64,000 nt of DNA. Origin: Varroa destructor. Its lineage: Eukaryota; Arthropoda; Arachnida; Mesostigmata; Varroidae. The translations under genes and the position numbers were made by a program. The stretch is taken from the NCBI RefSeq assembly GCF_002443255.2, contig NW_019211459.1:22536330-22600329 (forward strand), in the 5' to 3' direction. Shown piece after piece: positions 14,021 to 28,249 of the stretch (its first letter is position 1; the number at the start of each line of letters is the position of its first letter). Below the pieces are notes generated by a model. The model made no database searches and was not told where the DNA came from. It saw only the letters and a program-made list of their open reading frames with translations.

Positions 14021-14620
14021 AAGCCCTCGCGACCTCGCGGTGACATTATAGGGCTTGATTCTTAGGGCGGCCCGCGGCCCCTTCCATAGCACCTTTAGGA
14101 AAAGTAAAGGGATCCCGCTTGATTTAGCACAAGCGGGGATCTGCTAGAAAGCAAGAAAGAAAGGGATTTCTAATATGCGCCTATCCGCCGTAACTGTATG
14201 TAAGCGGGCGGTAGCGAGACGAGCGTCAGAGTCGACGAGGAAAAGTTGTACAGCCGGAAGGTACCCATCAGATAAGTATGTCCCTGTGTGTGTATGTTGT
14301 CCTCTTACCCAAGCCCCTAGCAGCAGGCGCCAGGATCACCCTATCCAGCGCACTCCCACTAGTTCTATTGGTCTGTTTTTCCATTGCTCACACATGCTTG
14401 TCAGGACAAACGACAGGGGTGAAACGGGATTGCATCTCTCTTACGCCTCTCATTCCTTTCTCGCCCGCACCGCAGCTAAGCGCAAGCGCTAGCAAACGAG
14501 GACCAGTCAGCCAATCAGCCGGTAGTGGTGAACTGGACGTGCGAACATCGTGCATGCGTTTCCGGATCGGGTTGATTGCAAAATAAGTTTGCGTTGTAAT
14601 TTGTGCTACGACTGTCGGCC
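14020..14620. promoter_or_regulatory. GC-rich block with hairpin
   Basis: Short GC-rich block. It holds an inverted repeat with left arm GATCCCGCTTG (14,112-14,122) and right arm CAAGCGGGGATC (14,131-14,142, one extra G). The 100-codon open frames at 14,175-14,586 overlap each other in different phases and show no domain. Confidence 0.25.
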
Positions 14621-15990
14621 CATGCGCACAAGCACCCCCGCTCAGTCATTGTCGACTCTATGTACACTGGCCTTTTTTTTGTTTAACTTCATCGGGGAGT
14701 CAAATAAAGATATCAAACTGAGCTCATTTTGTCGCGTTCGCTGCAGCTTTCGTGTCCTATCTATGTTGTGTCACTTTTTTGTCGCTTGGGCCTAAGTTGG
14801 CCGTTTTCAAGGCTCACTTCCCTTTAGGCTTACCCCCGCGTAATCAATGGTAATGATCACCACTTTCACTGCCTTGTCCAAGCAGTCATGCATTTGCGGT
14901 GTAGAACGTGGCTGAGGCGTTCGTACATACCATCTGTCATGACGTATATAAACCGGTCATTAAATAGCTGGGAGAACCGGCGAAGACATTAATAGAGCAA
15001 GTAAATTTGCTTATTAATTACATATAGGCGGATGCATGCCAAGAACGAACGGAAATGAAATATAACTTTGTAAAAACTATCGCTGAAAAATGGATGTGGA
15101 TAATAATCATAGTAACGTCTTTATCGGCGAATATGCAATTGAAGACCGCGCTTATGCGTGTTTTAGATGTGTCCTGCAGGACCTGAACTTGTTTGAAGCC
15201 AGTTTGTTTATTTATTGAATCACAATAGCTATATGATATTCATGCCATTAGCTGAGCTTGAACCAGCGAATCCTGTCTTATCTCAGCCGTCGTACAGGCC
15301 GCTAGAAGGTCCCGCAAGGAATAGAACAGCAAACAGCTTTATCTTAGAAAAAAAATTAGTAATACAACAGAAAATAATATAACGTAACAAAGTCGTTAAT
15401 GCGGCAAAGTTTTTGAGGGAATACCTCATGAGTCACCAGCCTAGTGCTTCGCGAGATCCATAAATATTGCTATCCGATTCAAAACAGCTTGCTTCAAAGA
15501 TAAGATCACGCTAGCAAATACACTTAATTTCAAGTTTATAGGAGATTATCTGTTCTCAGAAGATGGCATCTTGTATAAGCTGTACTACAAATTATACCTA
15601 GTGTACAAAAAAATACACCTATTTAGCTAACTTGTTAAAAGGTTCGATTATGTCTGTGTGAGAGCGCTAAACTGAAAATGCGTCATTTGTCAACCCATCG
15701 CATCATAGTTCCATAATTATAGACTTACTAGGGTTTCTGGGCGACAGATTGTGACAAGTGAACTTTGTATCCCTCTATTGAAAATAAATCAGTACCAATG
15801 AGGGGACTCTGCCGCGGATGATAATCTGTTGCAAAGCCATATAGCGGATGTATTAGATTTTCTCAATTCAGTGTCCTGCGTCTTTACCGACCATCTAAAG
15901 ATATATGTGTTGTATGCAATCGCCTTGGTGGCATGGATGACGCTTTTCCTGATCACTATGACCGGTCGATTTTTTCAATGGGTTCAAATC
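14620..15990. other. intergenic, no gene recognised
   Basis: AT-rich sequence between the 14-kb GC-rich block and the first copy of the three-copy repeat. No exon or RNA gene was seen. Confidence 0.4.
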
Positions 15991-16650
15991 CGAATCGACC
16001 GCTTTGCCAAACGGCAGCGACTCATAATGCACTATTCCTTTCTAAACACCGTATTACTCTGTCTGACGTCGATCTGGGCCTTGCATTGGATTGTAGGGCA
16101 TTGTTCTTTCCTTCTTTATTATCCGTTATACTGTACGTTATTGTCGTACGTTTCCCATCTCCCATAGTCCTAAATGGATTCACCATTCACACTCGGTTTC
16201 GTTGCGTTCCTATGAAATTTCGCAGATAAAAACATAGCGGGCTATCCTTTGCAGCCAGTCTTTTGACGCAGATTGATGATCGATGCTTAATCCATTGGTG
16301 ACGTTATAGCTACTGGTGTGTTGGTCTTGATCAGCGGTTACGGTAATTTCTTCTGTAACTTGTTAGCTGCTGCAAGGAGCAGCTTTTATATCAAAATTTT
16401 CACAACGGAAACGACAGAACCACCTGTGGGTTATTTATTTTGACCGTTAGCAGTTCAGATTTTTCTATGGGACCGAGCAGTGTTTGTGTTTTTAACCCAA
16501 GAAGCTTGTGAAACATAGCAAAATATTTGTAGAAATTTTGTCTATCTTCGAAGCTCCCCGTCGTAAGTTTGAAGAACCGGCTTAGCATATTGACTATGCC
16601 AAATTTCAACTTTCAAACGACATCAATGCCAACGACTCATACTGTTTGAG
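15990..16650 (+). repeat. decayed interspersed repeat, copy A
   Basis: Shares its start block (cgctttgccaaacggcagcg and following, about 15,999-16,045) with copy B near 35,560. It shares its end block (tgccaaatttcaactttcaa onward, 16,597-16,640) with copy C near 58,090. The three copies run in the same orientation and have similar lengths of about 600-650 bases. The open frames inside (15,829-16,229 plus, 16,400-16,609 minus) are not conserved between copies in a way that identifies a transposase or reverse transcriptase. Family and class are unknown, and the ends are approximate because they were matched by eye. Confidence 0.45.
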
Positions 16651-19600
16651 AATTTGAAAGCCATCTAGCTAGTAGAGCCGTCAGCGGTTTTTCGACAACT
16701 CGATATTTCGTAGTTCCGCTCCTCGATTCGAACGAGAAAAACAAGATAGGCAACTGGCGGGCAGTCGATTTATATCAATAATTCACGACGTCTTTTGTTT
16801 TCATCTCCTACGATCCCTTTACGTCTGTGAGGCAACGGCGACAGCTGCGGTCAGATTTCGTGGTTGGGCCTAGCGATTTCTGGATTGTACGCATTCCATT
16901 TTTGATATCTAAATTAGGCGTACGTTCCTGGATCTTGGAACCATCTAACACCAAGTCTACCTGAGCTTTTAACTTTAAAGTAAAGGGTTATCACTTTGAA
17001 CGATCGATTCCAGCAAACGTTTCCAGCAAAGGATTCTCAAGGACAACGTTGCGGTGAAGAAGGCAAGCAACGGCCAGTCGTAGTGGTTCGTAAGTTGCGA
17101 CCTCGTTCTGTCCAAATGAACTTCTAACGCTGAGGATGATCTGAAAAAATAACTATTCGACAACATTTTTCAAAAACAAAGGCTGAAATTAATTGTGTCT
17201 TGGGCATTATTTGTAATGTATCGCCCAAGGCAGTTAAGCCTGACGGATCGTTCCTAATGCAGAAGTAGCGAGACGTACACAACTGGACTGTTCGTCAATA
17301 ATGAACACGGCCAGCTGATTCGTATTTTCGTAAGTACCTGCTTTTGTTTCTTCGCAGACATCTATTACCTATTAGGTAAGTCGCTATAGAATCGACAATT
17401 GTCGTGAGCAGTTGCAGTTGTGTAGAATGGCTCTCTACATTGGCATGTTAATTGTATGAGGTCTTTATATCTCGGGGAACATTAGGCCTTAAGGCTAAAG
17501 ATGAACAGAGGTTGGGAGACAAGGCGTCGATCATGTATGCCAAAACAGTTATAATACAAAGGCAAAACCTCCCGTGAGAGAAAACGTTTTTCAACAATGG
17601 ACAATCGCTTTGAGGCAACACACGTTTTCAATTGTACTTGAGATCTACAGAAAATATTTTGCGATATGCCAGTAAATCTTCACAGAAATTTCGCTGAAGA
17701 AAGGTGACGACAAGTAGAGAATACGCTACGAGCATTTTCGCATTGGACTGTGTAAATTAGATAGCGAACTTTCCAAGCTTGCCTTATATCTAGGATGGCG
17801 CATTTAAATTGGGGGTGACCTTGGAGGGTATTGATCGTAACGGGCAAGTGTTCATCCTTCACCCCTGATATCCGACAAAACCCACTTCTTTTTAGAATAA
17901 GACAGCGAAGTCATGATGGCGAAGAACAGTGTGTAATTTTTCGAATTTATGCGAAGGCAAGCTATTACACGATTTTTTCGCTCCGGATGAACCTTCACCA
18001 ATTAGAATTTGCCTGTTACTCGAAACCTACATTCTTGCCTGTTTTCAGTCCGCTCCTGAAACTTTCGAGGGGCTCTTCTTTGAGAAAAACGGAAGATTTC
18101 CAATAGGGTTTAGATTAGCTTTTTTGGCGCAGAAGTTGACGGCCTTTTTAGGGAGAACAATAGCAATTGCTGACTGGATGGTGCATATGAGCTCTAACGG
18201 TTAGCTTTCTAGGGCGTTGTTGCATTTTTTTAGAGCCCGCACATTTTGAGACTCTCAGCTTGCTATCAGTCTAGAATTCTTGTCTGTGCCGATCAGACGA
18301 TAGCTATCGGAAGTTTTATTTGCGAACTGAAAAAGGAGTAATCCGAAAAATGACCAATAAATGCTAAAACCTCGGATAGAAGCCTAAGTTAAAGTGGACG
18401 GTGGTGTTACTGAATAAGCATGGCCACCAGAAATCGTACTTCGAGTACATGCAGAAAAAATTTCCTGAAAGGTCTGTTTTTGTTTAGCTATAGCCTTAAG
18501 AATAAGGCAAAATTTCAATTTACACACGATGTACACCGAACAAAATTTAACTCCTTACGATAACTTCACCAGGTTCTAAGACTTCCTGCCTTAGGGTAAG
18601 CGCGCGGAAAAATTGGTGTCAAAAAGATACAAATAACGAAAATTCGTTGCGTCTAATCACGTTTAGCGTTGAGGCCTGCATAGGGTACAACTATGTCCAC
18701 TCTTGATCGGTAGAGAGCTCCGATTTCGCCGTACAATGTAGTGCCTCAAACCTATAAGTCAGTTTCCAAAAGTCGCTCGCTTTGAAATATCAGATCCCGA
18801 TTTTTTTTCTTAGTGAGATAAAAATTAATGCTACAGAAAATTATATGGGAACTAAATGAGGACAAATTATTAGTTCTACGATAAGAAACCTCTCCATGAA
18901 CTGTTCAGCCCTTCAAGTAGCGACGACTATGTTTACGATGACCTAATCGTCTGCTAATTGCCTAGTCAATATATCGCAATGGGTAGTTTTAGTACTAATT
19001 CTGAAATACCACCACGTTGACGGGTAATAAATTTTGACATGATCTATGATTAGCGCAGATCACACTAACTCTTAAACTCTATGCACGCAGCTAAGCGGCA
19101 CTATTCGTACTGCCACTTACCAAAAGGGCTCTGAAGCTATCCAACCCCAAGTTTAAGCGTCCTTAAGCGACAAAATAGAGGTTATGTAACTTGATTTCAC
19201 TGTTAACTTGTCGAAGATACGCAGTTAATTTATACAATATTCTCTCTCCCCTTTTTTCTCTAGAAGTGTTATTCCTTCAAAGTGATTGTCCAATTACTTT
19301 GAGAGGCCTGAGGCCCTACGGTCCGGATACTATGGACGCTACGTTTGGTAATCATTGACCATTTTAATTTCGAGGTTTGAATCCATCCTCGCCTTGATAG
19401 TTTAATCAACGGTTACGAGTCCGTTTGTTTGTTTAATCTCGAAAAGATTCGTAGTAATTGATATAAACTTTTCCTAGCGAATCTACTGTACAATCGGGTT
19501 ACGACTTGCGGGGTAAGAAACGTTACGTAACAATTTAATTAGCAGCGAGAAGAACGCGTTCGTCAACTATTGTCGCGACAGCAAATTTCGGAGACCGCAT

Positions 19601-20926
19601 TTTAATGTGAGCTGCTGGTCTGTCTGATCTATCGGAACGATCCAATGTCCTAATCTAACCATTGTACAAGCTTATGGCTTAATCGCACATTTATGGCTTT
19701 CAACGATGCCTGTGTTTATGAAAGGCCATACCTTCATAGCAAACTCATCCCCTATTTACATCCAAACCTATAAGAAGAACAGGCACACATCCTATTTACG
19801 CCTATTGCTGATTCCGATAAACGGCAATTAGGCGATCAAGGCAATCACAATTAGGACAACGACCACTTGGGCTGATGACCAACATCTTTTGAAAGAGCCG
19901 CCATTGATATGACATTCGTATAAACCTTAGTTATGGGATAATCTAGCGCGTGCGTCGAACCATAAATATATGTTCTTCGTCACCACCGTTGGCCTATCAC
20001 CAACAGACACCTATCATCGCTGAAATAGTTAACGAAATCGGTCCCAGTCCATCCAAGTTCAATATTGCTGACTACGATGGTATTGTTGACATCACGGGCT
20101 GTCATCTGAGTGTGGTCTTCTATTTAAAATATTGTACGAGTAAAGCACCACTTTTCTAGTTGACTGCCAATACGTGTACGATACGCCAGTCGTGAAATTT
20201 TAAGCCAAGGTGGAACTTTATTCACAGCATTGTCAATACTCTCAGTTTGAAATAGGCGAACCAGGTACACGTTCTCACTGGCCATAACGTATCTGAATCG
20301 TTTAATTGTGTGCCTGATTCAAACGAGGCGTATTCGCACCTGCGATTAGAACAACGTCGCCGTACGGGAACAAGCCCACTAGTGGTCGATGGTGACCTTG
20401 ACAAGGCCCAGCCGTGCAAACGAACGGCACTCTTAGAATGCACCATTAGGGCCTTTCTATCAGGCAGTGAACGGGTCGAAAGAGTCTGTTAGTTGGACTT
20501 AGAGCTATGGCGTTGCTCGGCTGAAGACTAATCTGCGGCGATGAAGAAACCGTTGTCGGCGTTGTCGAAGCGATCTACCCAGTGCATAACTGGGATTATT
20601 GCCGATTATCACAAAGGTGGGTTTTGTGCAGTTTCAATCGTAGAAATCAGCGTATTTCATAATTAATAGCTCATCAATAACTGTGAGATTCCGCAAAACC
20701 GTATGTATAATAGTTTGGGCTTTAACGACGATTGAAAACTTTCTTTAAATTTTTTCTAAATTTATTCGTACTCAGTTGGAGTCTATCTAAATAAGGATAG
20801 AATTAAAACTAGTTTACTTGGTTCTAGGAAAATCGGATCTTTGGTCAGTATAGCCATCATAACAATAACTCTTTGTTAGAAAGCCAGTTATAAACTTTCG
20901 TGGGATTTATCGTTTGAATTCGAAAG

Positions 20927-20927
<1 letters not shown>
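16650..20927. other. intergenic, probable old repeat debris
   Basis: AT-rich, with several short frames, for example 17,929-18,204 plus (91 codons), none of them recognisable. A B-box-like string (ggtttgaatcc, about 19,374) occurs without a cloverleaf. No gene is supported. Confidence 0.35.

Positions 20928-20951
<24 letters not shown>
20928..20951. repeat. poly(T) tract, 24 bases
   Basis: Uninterrupted run of 24 T followed by an AT-rich flank. It could be a fossil retroelement tail in reverse orientation. Confidence 0.95.
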
Positions 20952-20957
<6 letters not shown>

Positions 20958-22897
20958 TCCAACCTGCTTTGGTCTTCAAAGGTCACATGGTTTGTAACAG
21001 GTCCATACGCTTGCTTACAGCAAAACTTTAGCAGTCTAATAAGTGAACTTCATCGATTTCAATGGGAATATTTTCGCTACCGCGATAGCACCACTCCGGC
21101 TGTTGCCCATAGCCCAGACATATATTGGCCCCCGTTGTTGCTAGGCGTATCACAATGTCTTCTTCCTAAAGCAAGCAAAGAATCAAAGTACTGCCACCGG
21201 ACAAAACGAAAAGCCAGGATAGCAAGACGCGCGAAAAACTGACGTAGCAAAACAATACTGGACCGAGACGTGCGACGAGTTGACATAGACTAAGGTAAAT
21301 TGTCACCCGGAAACGTGTTGACTGCCTGTAAATAAAAATATACAGGCCATAACATATTTAAAACAGTGGTAAAATGGTTTCTCCTAACATGAAAAAAAGG
21401 AAATACTTCGTTCTGCCGACTGTTTTCGCCTGAAAATAATGTAAAATGGCTAACTCGGGTGGGGCAAACACCAGAATCTGTGATCGGGTCAACGGTAGCG
21501 TGCGTCAACATTGTCACAATGAATTTTTTTTTAGCATCAGGTTCTAGTCTATGCGCAGCATGACTCTTATTTCCTGCAGTGGTCGTATAACACTTTTGAG
21601 AACTGCCTTATTCCAGCCTTTTAATCTGTCACAAAAATGACCCCGTAGAACTGCTATAACGATGCCAAGTTATTAATTATATACAGTTAATACTTTATAA
21701 GTGCTGGGAATAAGCTTTTGTTTTAAAATTATTCAATTGGTGGCCTTTCCTCCTGTACGAAAATATCGATAAGATTTAAACGTCAGGATCCAGACTTGTG
21801 GCTGATATGGGAGAAAGCGATCACTGAAGGCAGTAGCAAAAATAGAAATGTTCAGACGGCTAGATTTTTGTTGGTAGAATATGAAGGGCGTCTCAATTCA
21901 AATATAGCATCTTATTATGACACAGATGATGGTGTTGGCCCAGTATATTTCACAAAAAAAAATATTCTAAATAGATACACACCTGATTTAATATCGATGA
22001 GCTGATGGATATATGGGCCTCATAGTAAAAAATTGCGGAAAATCAGCCCGGACCCGAAGCTAGTCCACAGTGAAGGGACAGGCAGCATAGAAGCTAGCGG
22101 TTCTAGCTAGCTATGGATAAATCGTAAGTCATAAAGCCCCAGAAACGAGCTTGTAGCTTGCAATTATTCAACCGTAATACGGATAAATATCTCAGGATGA
22201 ACTGCTTAGAATCATTCCAGGACCTAGAACACAAGAATAGTATGACTTTTATTGCAATTGCAGAATAAGGATCGTATGATATCGTTACGAAATATGTTTT
22301 ATTTTAAAAATTCGTCAATATACGAAAAAGCAAATAACTACTTATAAGGTCCTGTGAACTATCGAAAATGCTTGAATAGCTATCCCTTTCCAACTGATAA
22401 GGTGTCACTTAGCGTCCATTCTATCTAAAAGTGGCTCAGAAAGCTATAGCTCTAATTATCTTTTATACATATACGTATATATGGCTCTTGTATTGGACAA
22501 ATTTCTGAAAGAAATACCTAGCTGACGATAGCGCTTACGTCGAACTGTACGATTTCTCAATATAGAGGCAACTTATCTAACTTTTTTTTTTCAAAACCAG
22601 TCAACAGTTGAAACGACAAGTTTGTCGGGTAGCTTACCATCTCGCACTGTACCAACATGATCTAATTGTACTGGAATACATCAACAACCACAATTCCGGT
22701 TCCAGGCATTTTAGGTTCCCACAAATTCCAAACATCCATTCTTTTGTTGAAACGTTCCAGTTACTATGGCAGTCTTCAGCAGTTATACCTTCTAAAGAGA
22801 AATTATTCCAAGATGATACAATAGTAAATATGGTATGATGGATTCACAGGGTCAAAGCCATAAATTTTCTTGTTCGAACAAACTAGAAATAGTTCAT

Positions 22898-22935
22898 CAC
22901 CAGATCAGTGGTCAAGAAATACTACTGATCTGGTG
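22898..22935. repeat. perfect 12-bp inverted repeat (hairpin)
   Basis: CACCAGATCAGT at 22,898-22,909 is the exact reverse complement of ACTGATCTGGTG at 22,924-22,935, with a 14-base spacer. No gene adjoins it. Confidence 0.9.
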
Positions 22936-23837
22936 CTGGTGACGATCTGATTCTACCAGTGGCTAGCTGTACCATGGCTGATCAGTGTACAATCTTTGTC
23001 AAGTAAGGATATCCTCTTAAAATAAGCGCTCTGATGAGTATCTGAACGTTTAAAAGACACGTTTAGCGCTTAGGCATTTATTAAATTCTGTCCTGGTAAA
23101 AAAAAGGTCTGACGCATATAAATCGTTCTTTTCTGAGCCACCAACGGCTCATGAATGGGGAACAGTTGATGCTATAACAGTCTAAATGACTTTGACTAGC
23201 GTGTGCGTTTACTCAGCTCCCTATTGCCCATCCCAACGAAACGTGCAGTGTGTACGTGTACGCTCAGGTAGACTGTCACCCGCCTATGATGCAGGACGCT
23301 CGTGCTAAGTGATAACTATAGCTCCTCCAATATTGAGTCCCTTCAGCAAGTCTTGCTCGAAGCAGGAAAAAGGCGTCATAACATAAAATTGTTTGGAGAG
23401 TTAGTTGATACAAAAACTGAATAATACATTCATCCGCTCAAAAAAATAAACGCTTAAAAATCGTTACTTGTATAGCATTGGCTCTATATATCCACAAAAT
23501 ATGGGAATACCATTAAAAACTAGCCAATTTAAAGATTTATCGGATAACATATACACTTGTGCTTAAAGACTAAAATTAGATATTATCTAGAATTAACTGT
23601 CTTATTAACTTGTAGTTCAACCTGATTAAACCCCAGTGGAGTCGGAGCAGGGTAAAATATTACATCCTTCTAAGTTCCTCGGAACAGATTAAGCTCCTAT
23701 GTTTGCGTCATTGTGAGAATAATTTCGAAAAAACCATTCTGGTAATTTAAGGAAAATTATCACGGCCTAACAAGAGAACTTGACAGTGAAAATGGGAGAT
23801 CCAACAAGCAGTAGTCTAATGCTAGGAAATCAAGTAC

Positions 23838-23954
23838 CTCTTTGCAGTTCCTTGAAGTACGAGCACACATATCGAGCGGCTTCTGAGATTTTTCTAAATT
23901 TTGGAAGGCTACATTAAGTCCAGCTAAATCTCCCATCGCATACAAAATTTTCAG
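23838..23954 (-). CDS. possible isolated internal exon, 39 codons
   Basis: On the minus strand a CAG acceptor (23,957-23,955) precedes an open segment of exactly 39 codons. It ends at GAG followed by a GTACTT donor (GT at 23,837-23,836), so phase is 0 at both ends. The peptide begins LKILYAMGDLAGLNVAF and looks helical and protein-like, somewhat like a TPR or solenoid repeat, but I cannot name a family. No neighbouring exons were found, so this may be chance or a relic of a degraded gene. Confidence 0.18.
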
Positions 23955-24409
23955 CTGAAACTTTTCTGAGAAATAACGATTTTAACTTGGATTTAATTCA
24001 ATTTATTTTGGTATGTCAACTGAGCTCTTCCCGGATTGCCGATTCGACGTGTACACAGTTTACTAGTGTTCTCGGAGAGTGTCGTTGACCTATAAGGAAA
24101 AGGGCAGAATAAATATATTTTTGGTTAAAGGAATCGGAAAAAAATGGTATCTGCTCAGGGATAAGTGAGGATTATATAAAACTTTCTAATTATGTAATAC
24201 CTTGTTACCCTTACCAGTTTAAAGAAGAAGCCACTCATAGGTGCTACACGAATTAAAAATGGTACTATAGAGTTGGAATCTAGTTGCTTTTTAAGCTTAC
24301 TTAAATAAACTATGCAGTAAAAATACTCTTATTATCCTTACTGCTCTAGAAATTCCTTACCCTCAGCAAATGTTGGGTTTGCTACCTCATTTGTGATAGG
24401 AAAGTTCCC

Positions 24410-24421
24410 GGGGGGGGGGGG
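24410..24421. repeat. poly(G) tract, 12 bases
   Basis: Uninterrupted run of 12 G following a short C run, in an otherwise AT-rich region. Confidence 0.9.
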
Positions 24422-27400
24422 CAAATATTGCCCAGCCACTGATACATAGTACGCAACATGCACAGTAAAATTCAACCTGCTATGCATTGTAATGTTGCAC
24501 TAATAATGCCAAGGTGGTCCTTCATAATAACTGTCTGTATAACCGCCAGTTCGCCCGTCTACTAACCTCCAGCTGATGAACTCGAAGGCTACCTAATGGT
24601 AAATAATCTCCCAGTGTTGTTTTACTGACTCGTGGCCTCTGCTGTTTACACTGGGTGCTACTTGGCGCTAACTCGTTCTTTCAGCGACGGATAGAAGTCT
24701 TTTTAAGAAGCGCATGCCCCCCCATCGCTCTCCAGTCGTCCTTCTCTTTCAACTACTCCATCCTAGCAAAATTCTTTCAATGGGCACGTGTACTTTGTGC
24801 CTTTGCCTAGTTTGTACGCATCCAATCGTTGCTATATGGGAGCAGTCACAGCGCCATGACACCGTCCGTAAGTGATTAGTCTGCAGACGACACTATTCGT
24901 ATTAAGTGGTCCTTCGTTCTAATTTAGACGAAATTATCACATTTCGTTGGTTGTGCAGCGTACTAGCTTAATGAGAAAATTTCTGGGACGAGGAATTGGA
25001 AAAGGAAACAATGTCGATACCGGCGGATTCGAATGCATTTGAAAGCGGTGCTCTAATATGAACTTTAGAAGTACATGGTAATTGCGGATTATTCGGCATC
25101 ACTGTTTACAATTACTTGACGAACTGGGTGAAAAAGTCGACAATCTAAAGGCCCTGGAGTGGCAAAAGACAGCATAAAGTGGTCTTGTTATATAACGACC
25201 TTTGGTTCTATGAGGCTTTAGCAGTGTGTAACTCGTACTCCTGCACCTATTGGAATTTATGCGTCCCTCCAGCTCTTTCGAGAGTAAACGACGCGAAGCG
25301 ATAGCCAAAGGTCCGAAAAACGGATCGATCAACGGACCGCAGCCATAAATGCCCCTTTATTAATTGAAGGATGCTACCGTCGCCCAACCAATGGAGAAAC
25401 ACTACGGAAGGCCACATAAATCACCGTAATAGGCAAATTTTGTCATATCAAAAGTTAGTACAATTTAAAATAAACCGAAAAACAACGTCATCTTCTGTGG
25501 TCGTTTCTCCCGATGGAAGCTCAGCAGACACAACACACAAAAACATGTACAAAAAGTCGTCAGCGTAAAGAAGCTTGCATGCACCGCAACTAGAGCCGAT
25601 TTGTTAGAGGACACAGATCAGGAGACGGCGAGCTCCTACTCTAGCCTGAGCCTCAGAAGCTACAAAAAAAACCTGGCTATTTGAGTCGAATCGACAGATG
25701 GACTATCACCCTTACACCTATATAACACTGTTATTCAGGTCGTATATGCGAGTACTGCGCGTTAAGCAAAAGAGGGAGAGAATGGTGGGGTTTATGCATG
25801 AGCTCCTTTTCAATCCACTCTGCTCAGCTCGACCTACATCGAAGCCTGTTCCTGGTGATGCGCTCTCAGTAAGGACGAAGTCTCCTTTTTCCATTCAATT
25901 CATTGGAATCACCGTAAAGCTTTCGGAGGTTGCAGCAGGGCTGGTCGTAGATCTTCAGTGCTTAGCTATTGTAGCTGAACGGTCACTACAATGACGCGAC
26001 GCCGGGGCCGTTGGATTTAGCTGTCACTGACCATGAACTGCGTGCAAAGATGCACTCAAAAGGGGGTACGGGCGTGCCGTCATTGCAAATACGACAAATA
26101 GGAAACGACGTTCTCCATTTTGCCGACCACTGTCGGTTTTCTGCTATCAGCAAAGAACACACTCAAATTCGCAACAGCGCACGACGGCTAACACCGGCCA
26201 CAGGCAGCAGCCCCCCGCTAAAACGAACGTTGAGTGCATCTGACTGCCTGTAAACGTGTGTCAGCTTTTAAGCGACTGGAGTTTAAATGATTGGCAGACA
26301 AAGCATCACAGACCATCGTCACTTGCCGACGATGTGGCGATTTCATTTCATAGTAATTTTATTAGCTAAATCCGTGGACCATAGTGAGATAGACTTCTTG
26401 GGCTTCAAGGTAGCTATAACGCCGAGGGTAAAACAAGCCATGGAAATATTACGTGCAATAACAAACCAAAACAAGTCAGGATACCGTTTCGTTCTGGCCA
26501 TTAGGGTTGACTGCATTTCAAATAACGTTTGTTTGTATGTACATATTGTTCGAAGACAAGTTTCGCTCTAGACTATTAGCTTTGATCGTATCGTCATCAA
26601 TGAAGGATGATTGCTTTCAGAAGATTCATTCAAAATTGCATTGATGAACGAAGCGAGGATTCTACTGAATTTCTGTTGTTTTTTAAGCTGTCCAGATGAT
26701 TGTGCAAAGAAAAACCAACATGTACGTAGCCTGTATAAATGTACTCTGTAGAAAACCGTCTTTATAGAGATCCTTCAGACCGAACGCACAGACGGTTGTT
26801 CTTATACAGAACGACACAAACGAATTAGTTACTTAAATCCTTTTAAAGATAATTGTGAAACGTGAAAATATTAATTCGATATTTATATCCCCTTCTTTGG
26901 CAGAGCGGTGCGTCATAAACGGTGTGATGGATATTGTGCAAGGGTACATATCAGCGGGTGCGAGGAAGAAATGTTAAGTTGTAGATATATACGGCAGCGT
27001 TAGGATTTTGTGTTTTAATAACTAAAGGGACAGGCTACATTAATGACTCATTTTCCCTCGATAAAAGATCCCCGGTTCAATTATTTGGCCGTATTCGCAG
27101 GAACTTTATCAAACTACCGTTATTTTCATTGTCCTTTTTTTAGCACTGTACAGGATGGCATCCGCTAGCTGGCGAGATGCCCTACGCCATATGTGAACAA
27201 AAAAGCCTAAAATAAATAATCTATCATATCTGATTCATGGATTTGAGCTCACACAAGTTATTTGATTTCAGATATAATACGGTTATACTATCATTATCGA
27301 TATGGCTGTCTGCACGACCAAGCTTCTGGCTGAAAGAACTTAGCGGATCGCTGCTTCGACAACCCGTATGAAGAAGGAAAGTTCTTTATTATTATTACAC

Positions 27401-28249
27401 AATATAAACGGTACAAGACATTAGGATCAGTAAACTAAGGCTCAATAGTGATGACTTTTTTTCCGCACCAATGTATCGAATATTGTTCACTCGTTTGTTA
27501 TGAATAGTTGCATAATTATGGTGCATCTGTGTCGTTGATTGCCGCCTTAATGGCGCTCAACACTGAACTGCCACAGGGTAGGTCCCAGCTACGAAAGGTA
27601 CAGGTACCTTTCCCCAATTTCAGCGCTTGACCACTCTGCCCAATCTTACGTGTGCTCTCTTCCCTCCATGTCTAGTAATTAACACACTTCCCAGTTTCTT
27701 TAGCCAGCAGGAAGCGATTTCGGATGCCCAGGTAACGAAGTCCATTTCCGTTATAGTGTCAAAATGCTCTACGACAGGCTCCCAACACCGAAACGTTTGC
27801 TTGTCTATCCGACCAGCCATGAGAACCGAACTGGTCATTGGTTTTCTTACAGAACCATTGACCAAGAGAGCGGTAGACACGCACCAACCTATTCTCCATT
27901 GGCTTTTAATATTTTGTAGGTGGTCATTTACCGGGTCCATCCATTGAGTAATTATGTCCTGCAGATCACAGCTGCACCAAACCCAATAGTGTGATAATCC
28001 CGGCCAGTGTACAAACTATGTTTTTCGTAGAGACAGAGATATGGTCTGTGAGAGGTTCGGCCTCATCTTTGCTACTCCTTTGCTGCCCGTTGACTTCTTC
28101 GAGTTGCTGTTGAGTCTAGAAGGGGAATGCGATAGATCCTTTCATACTGCAGCACGTCATCGACTTATGCTTGTAGCGGTTACCATACTATGTTAGGAGG
28201 CGGGATATGCTTCTATGGCAAAACTGCTGTCCTTCATGCATCGCACACA

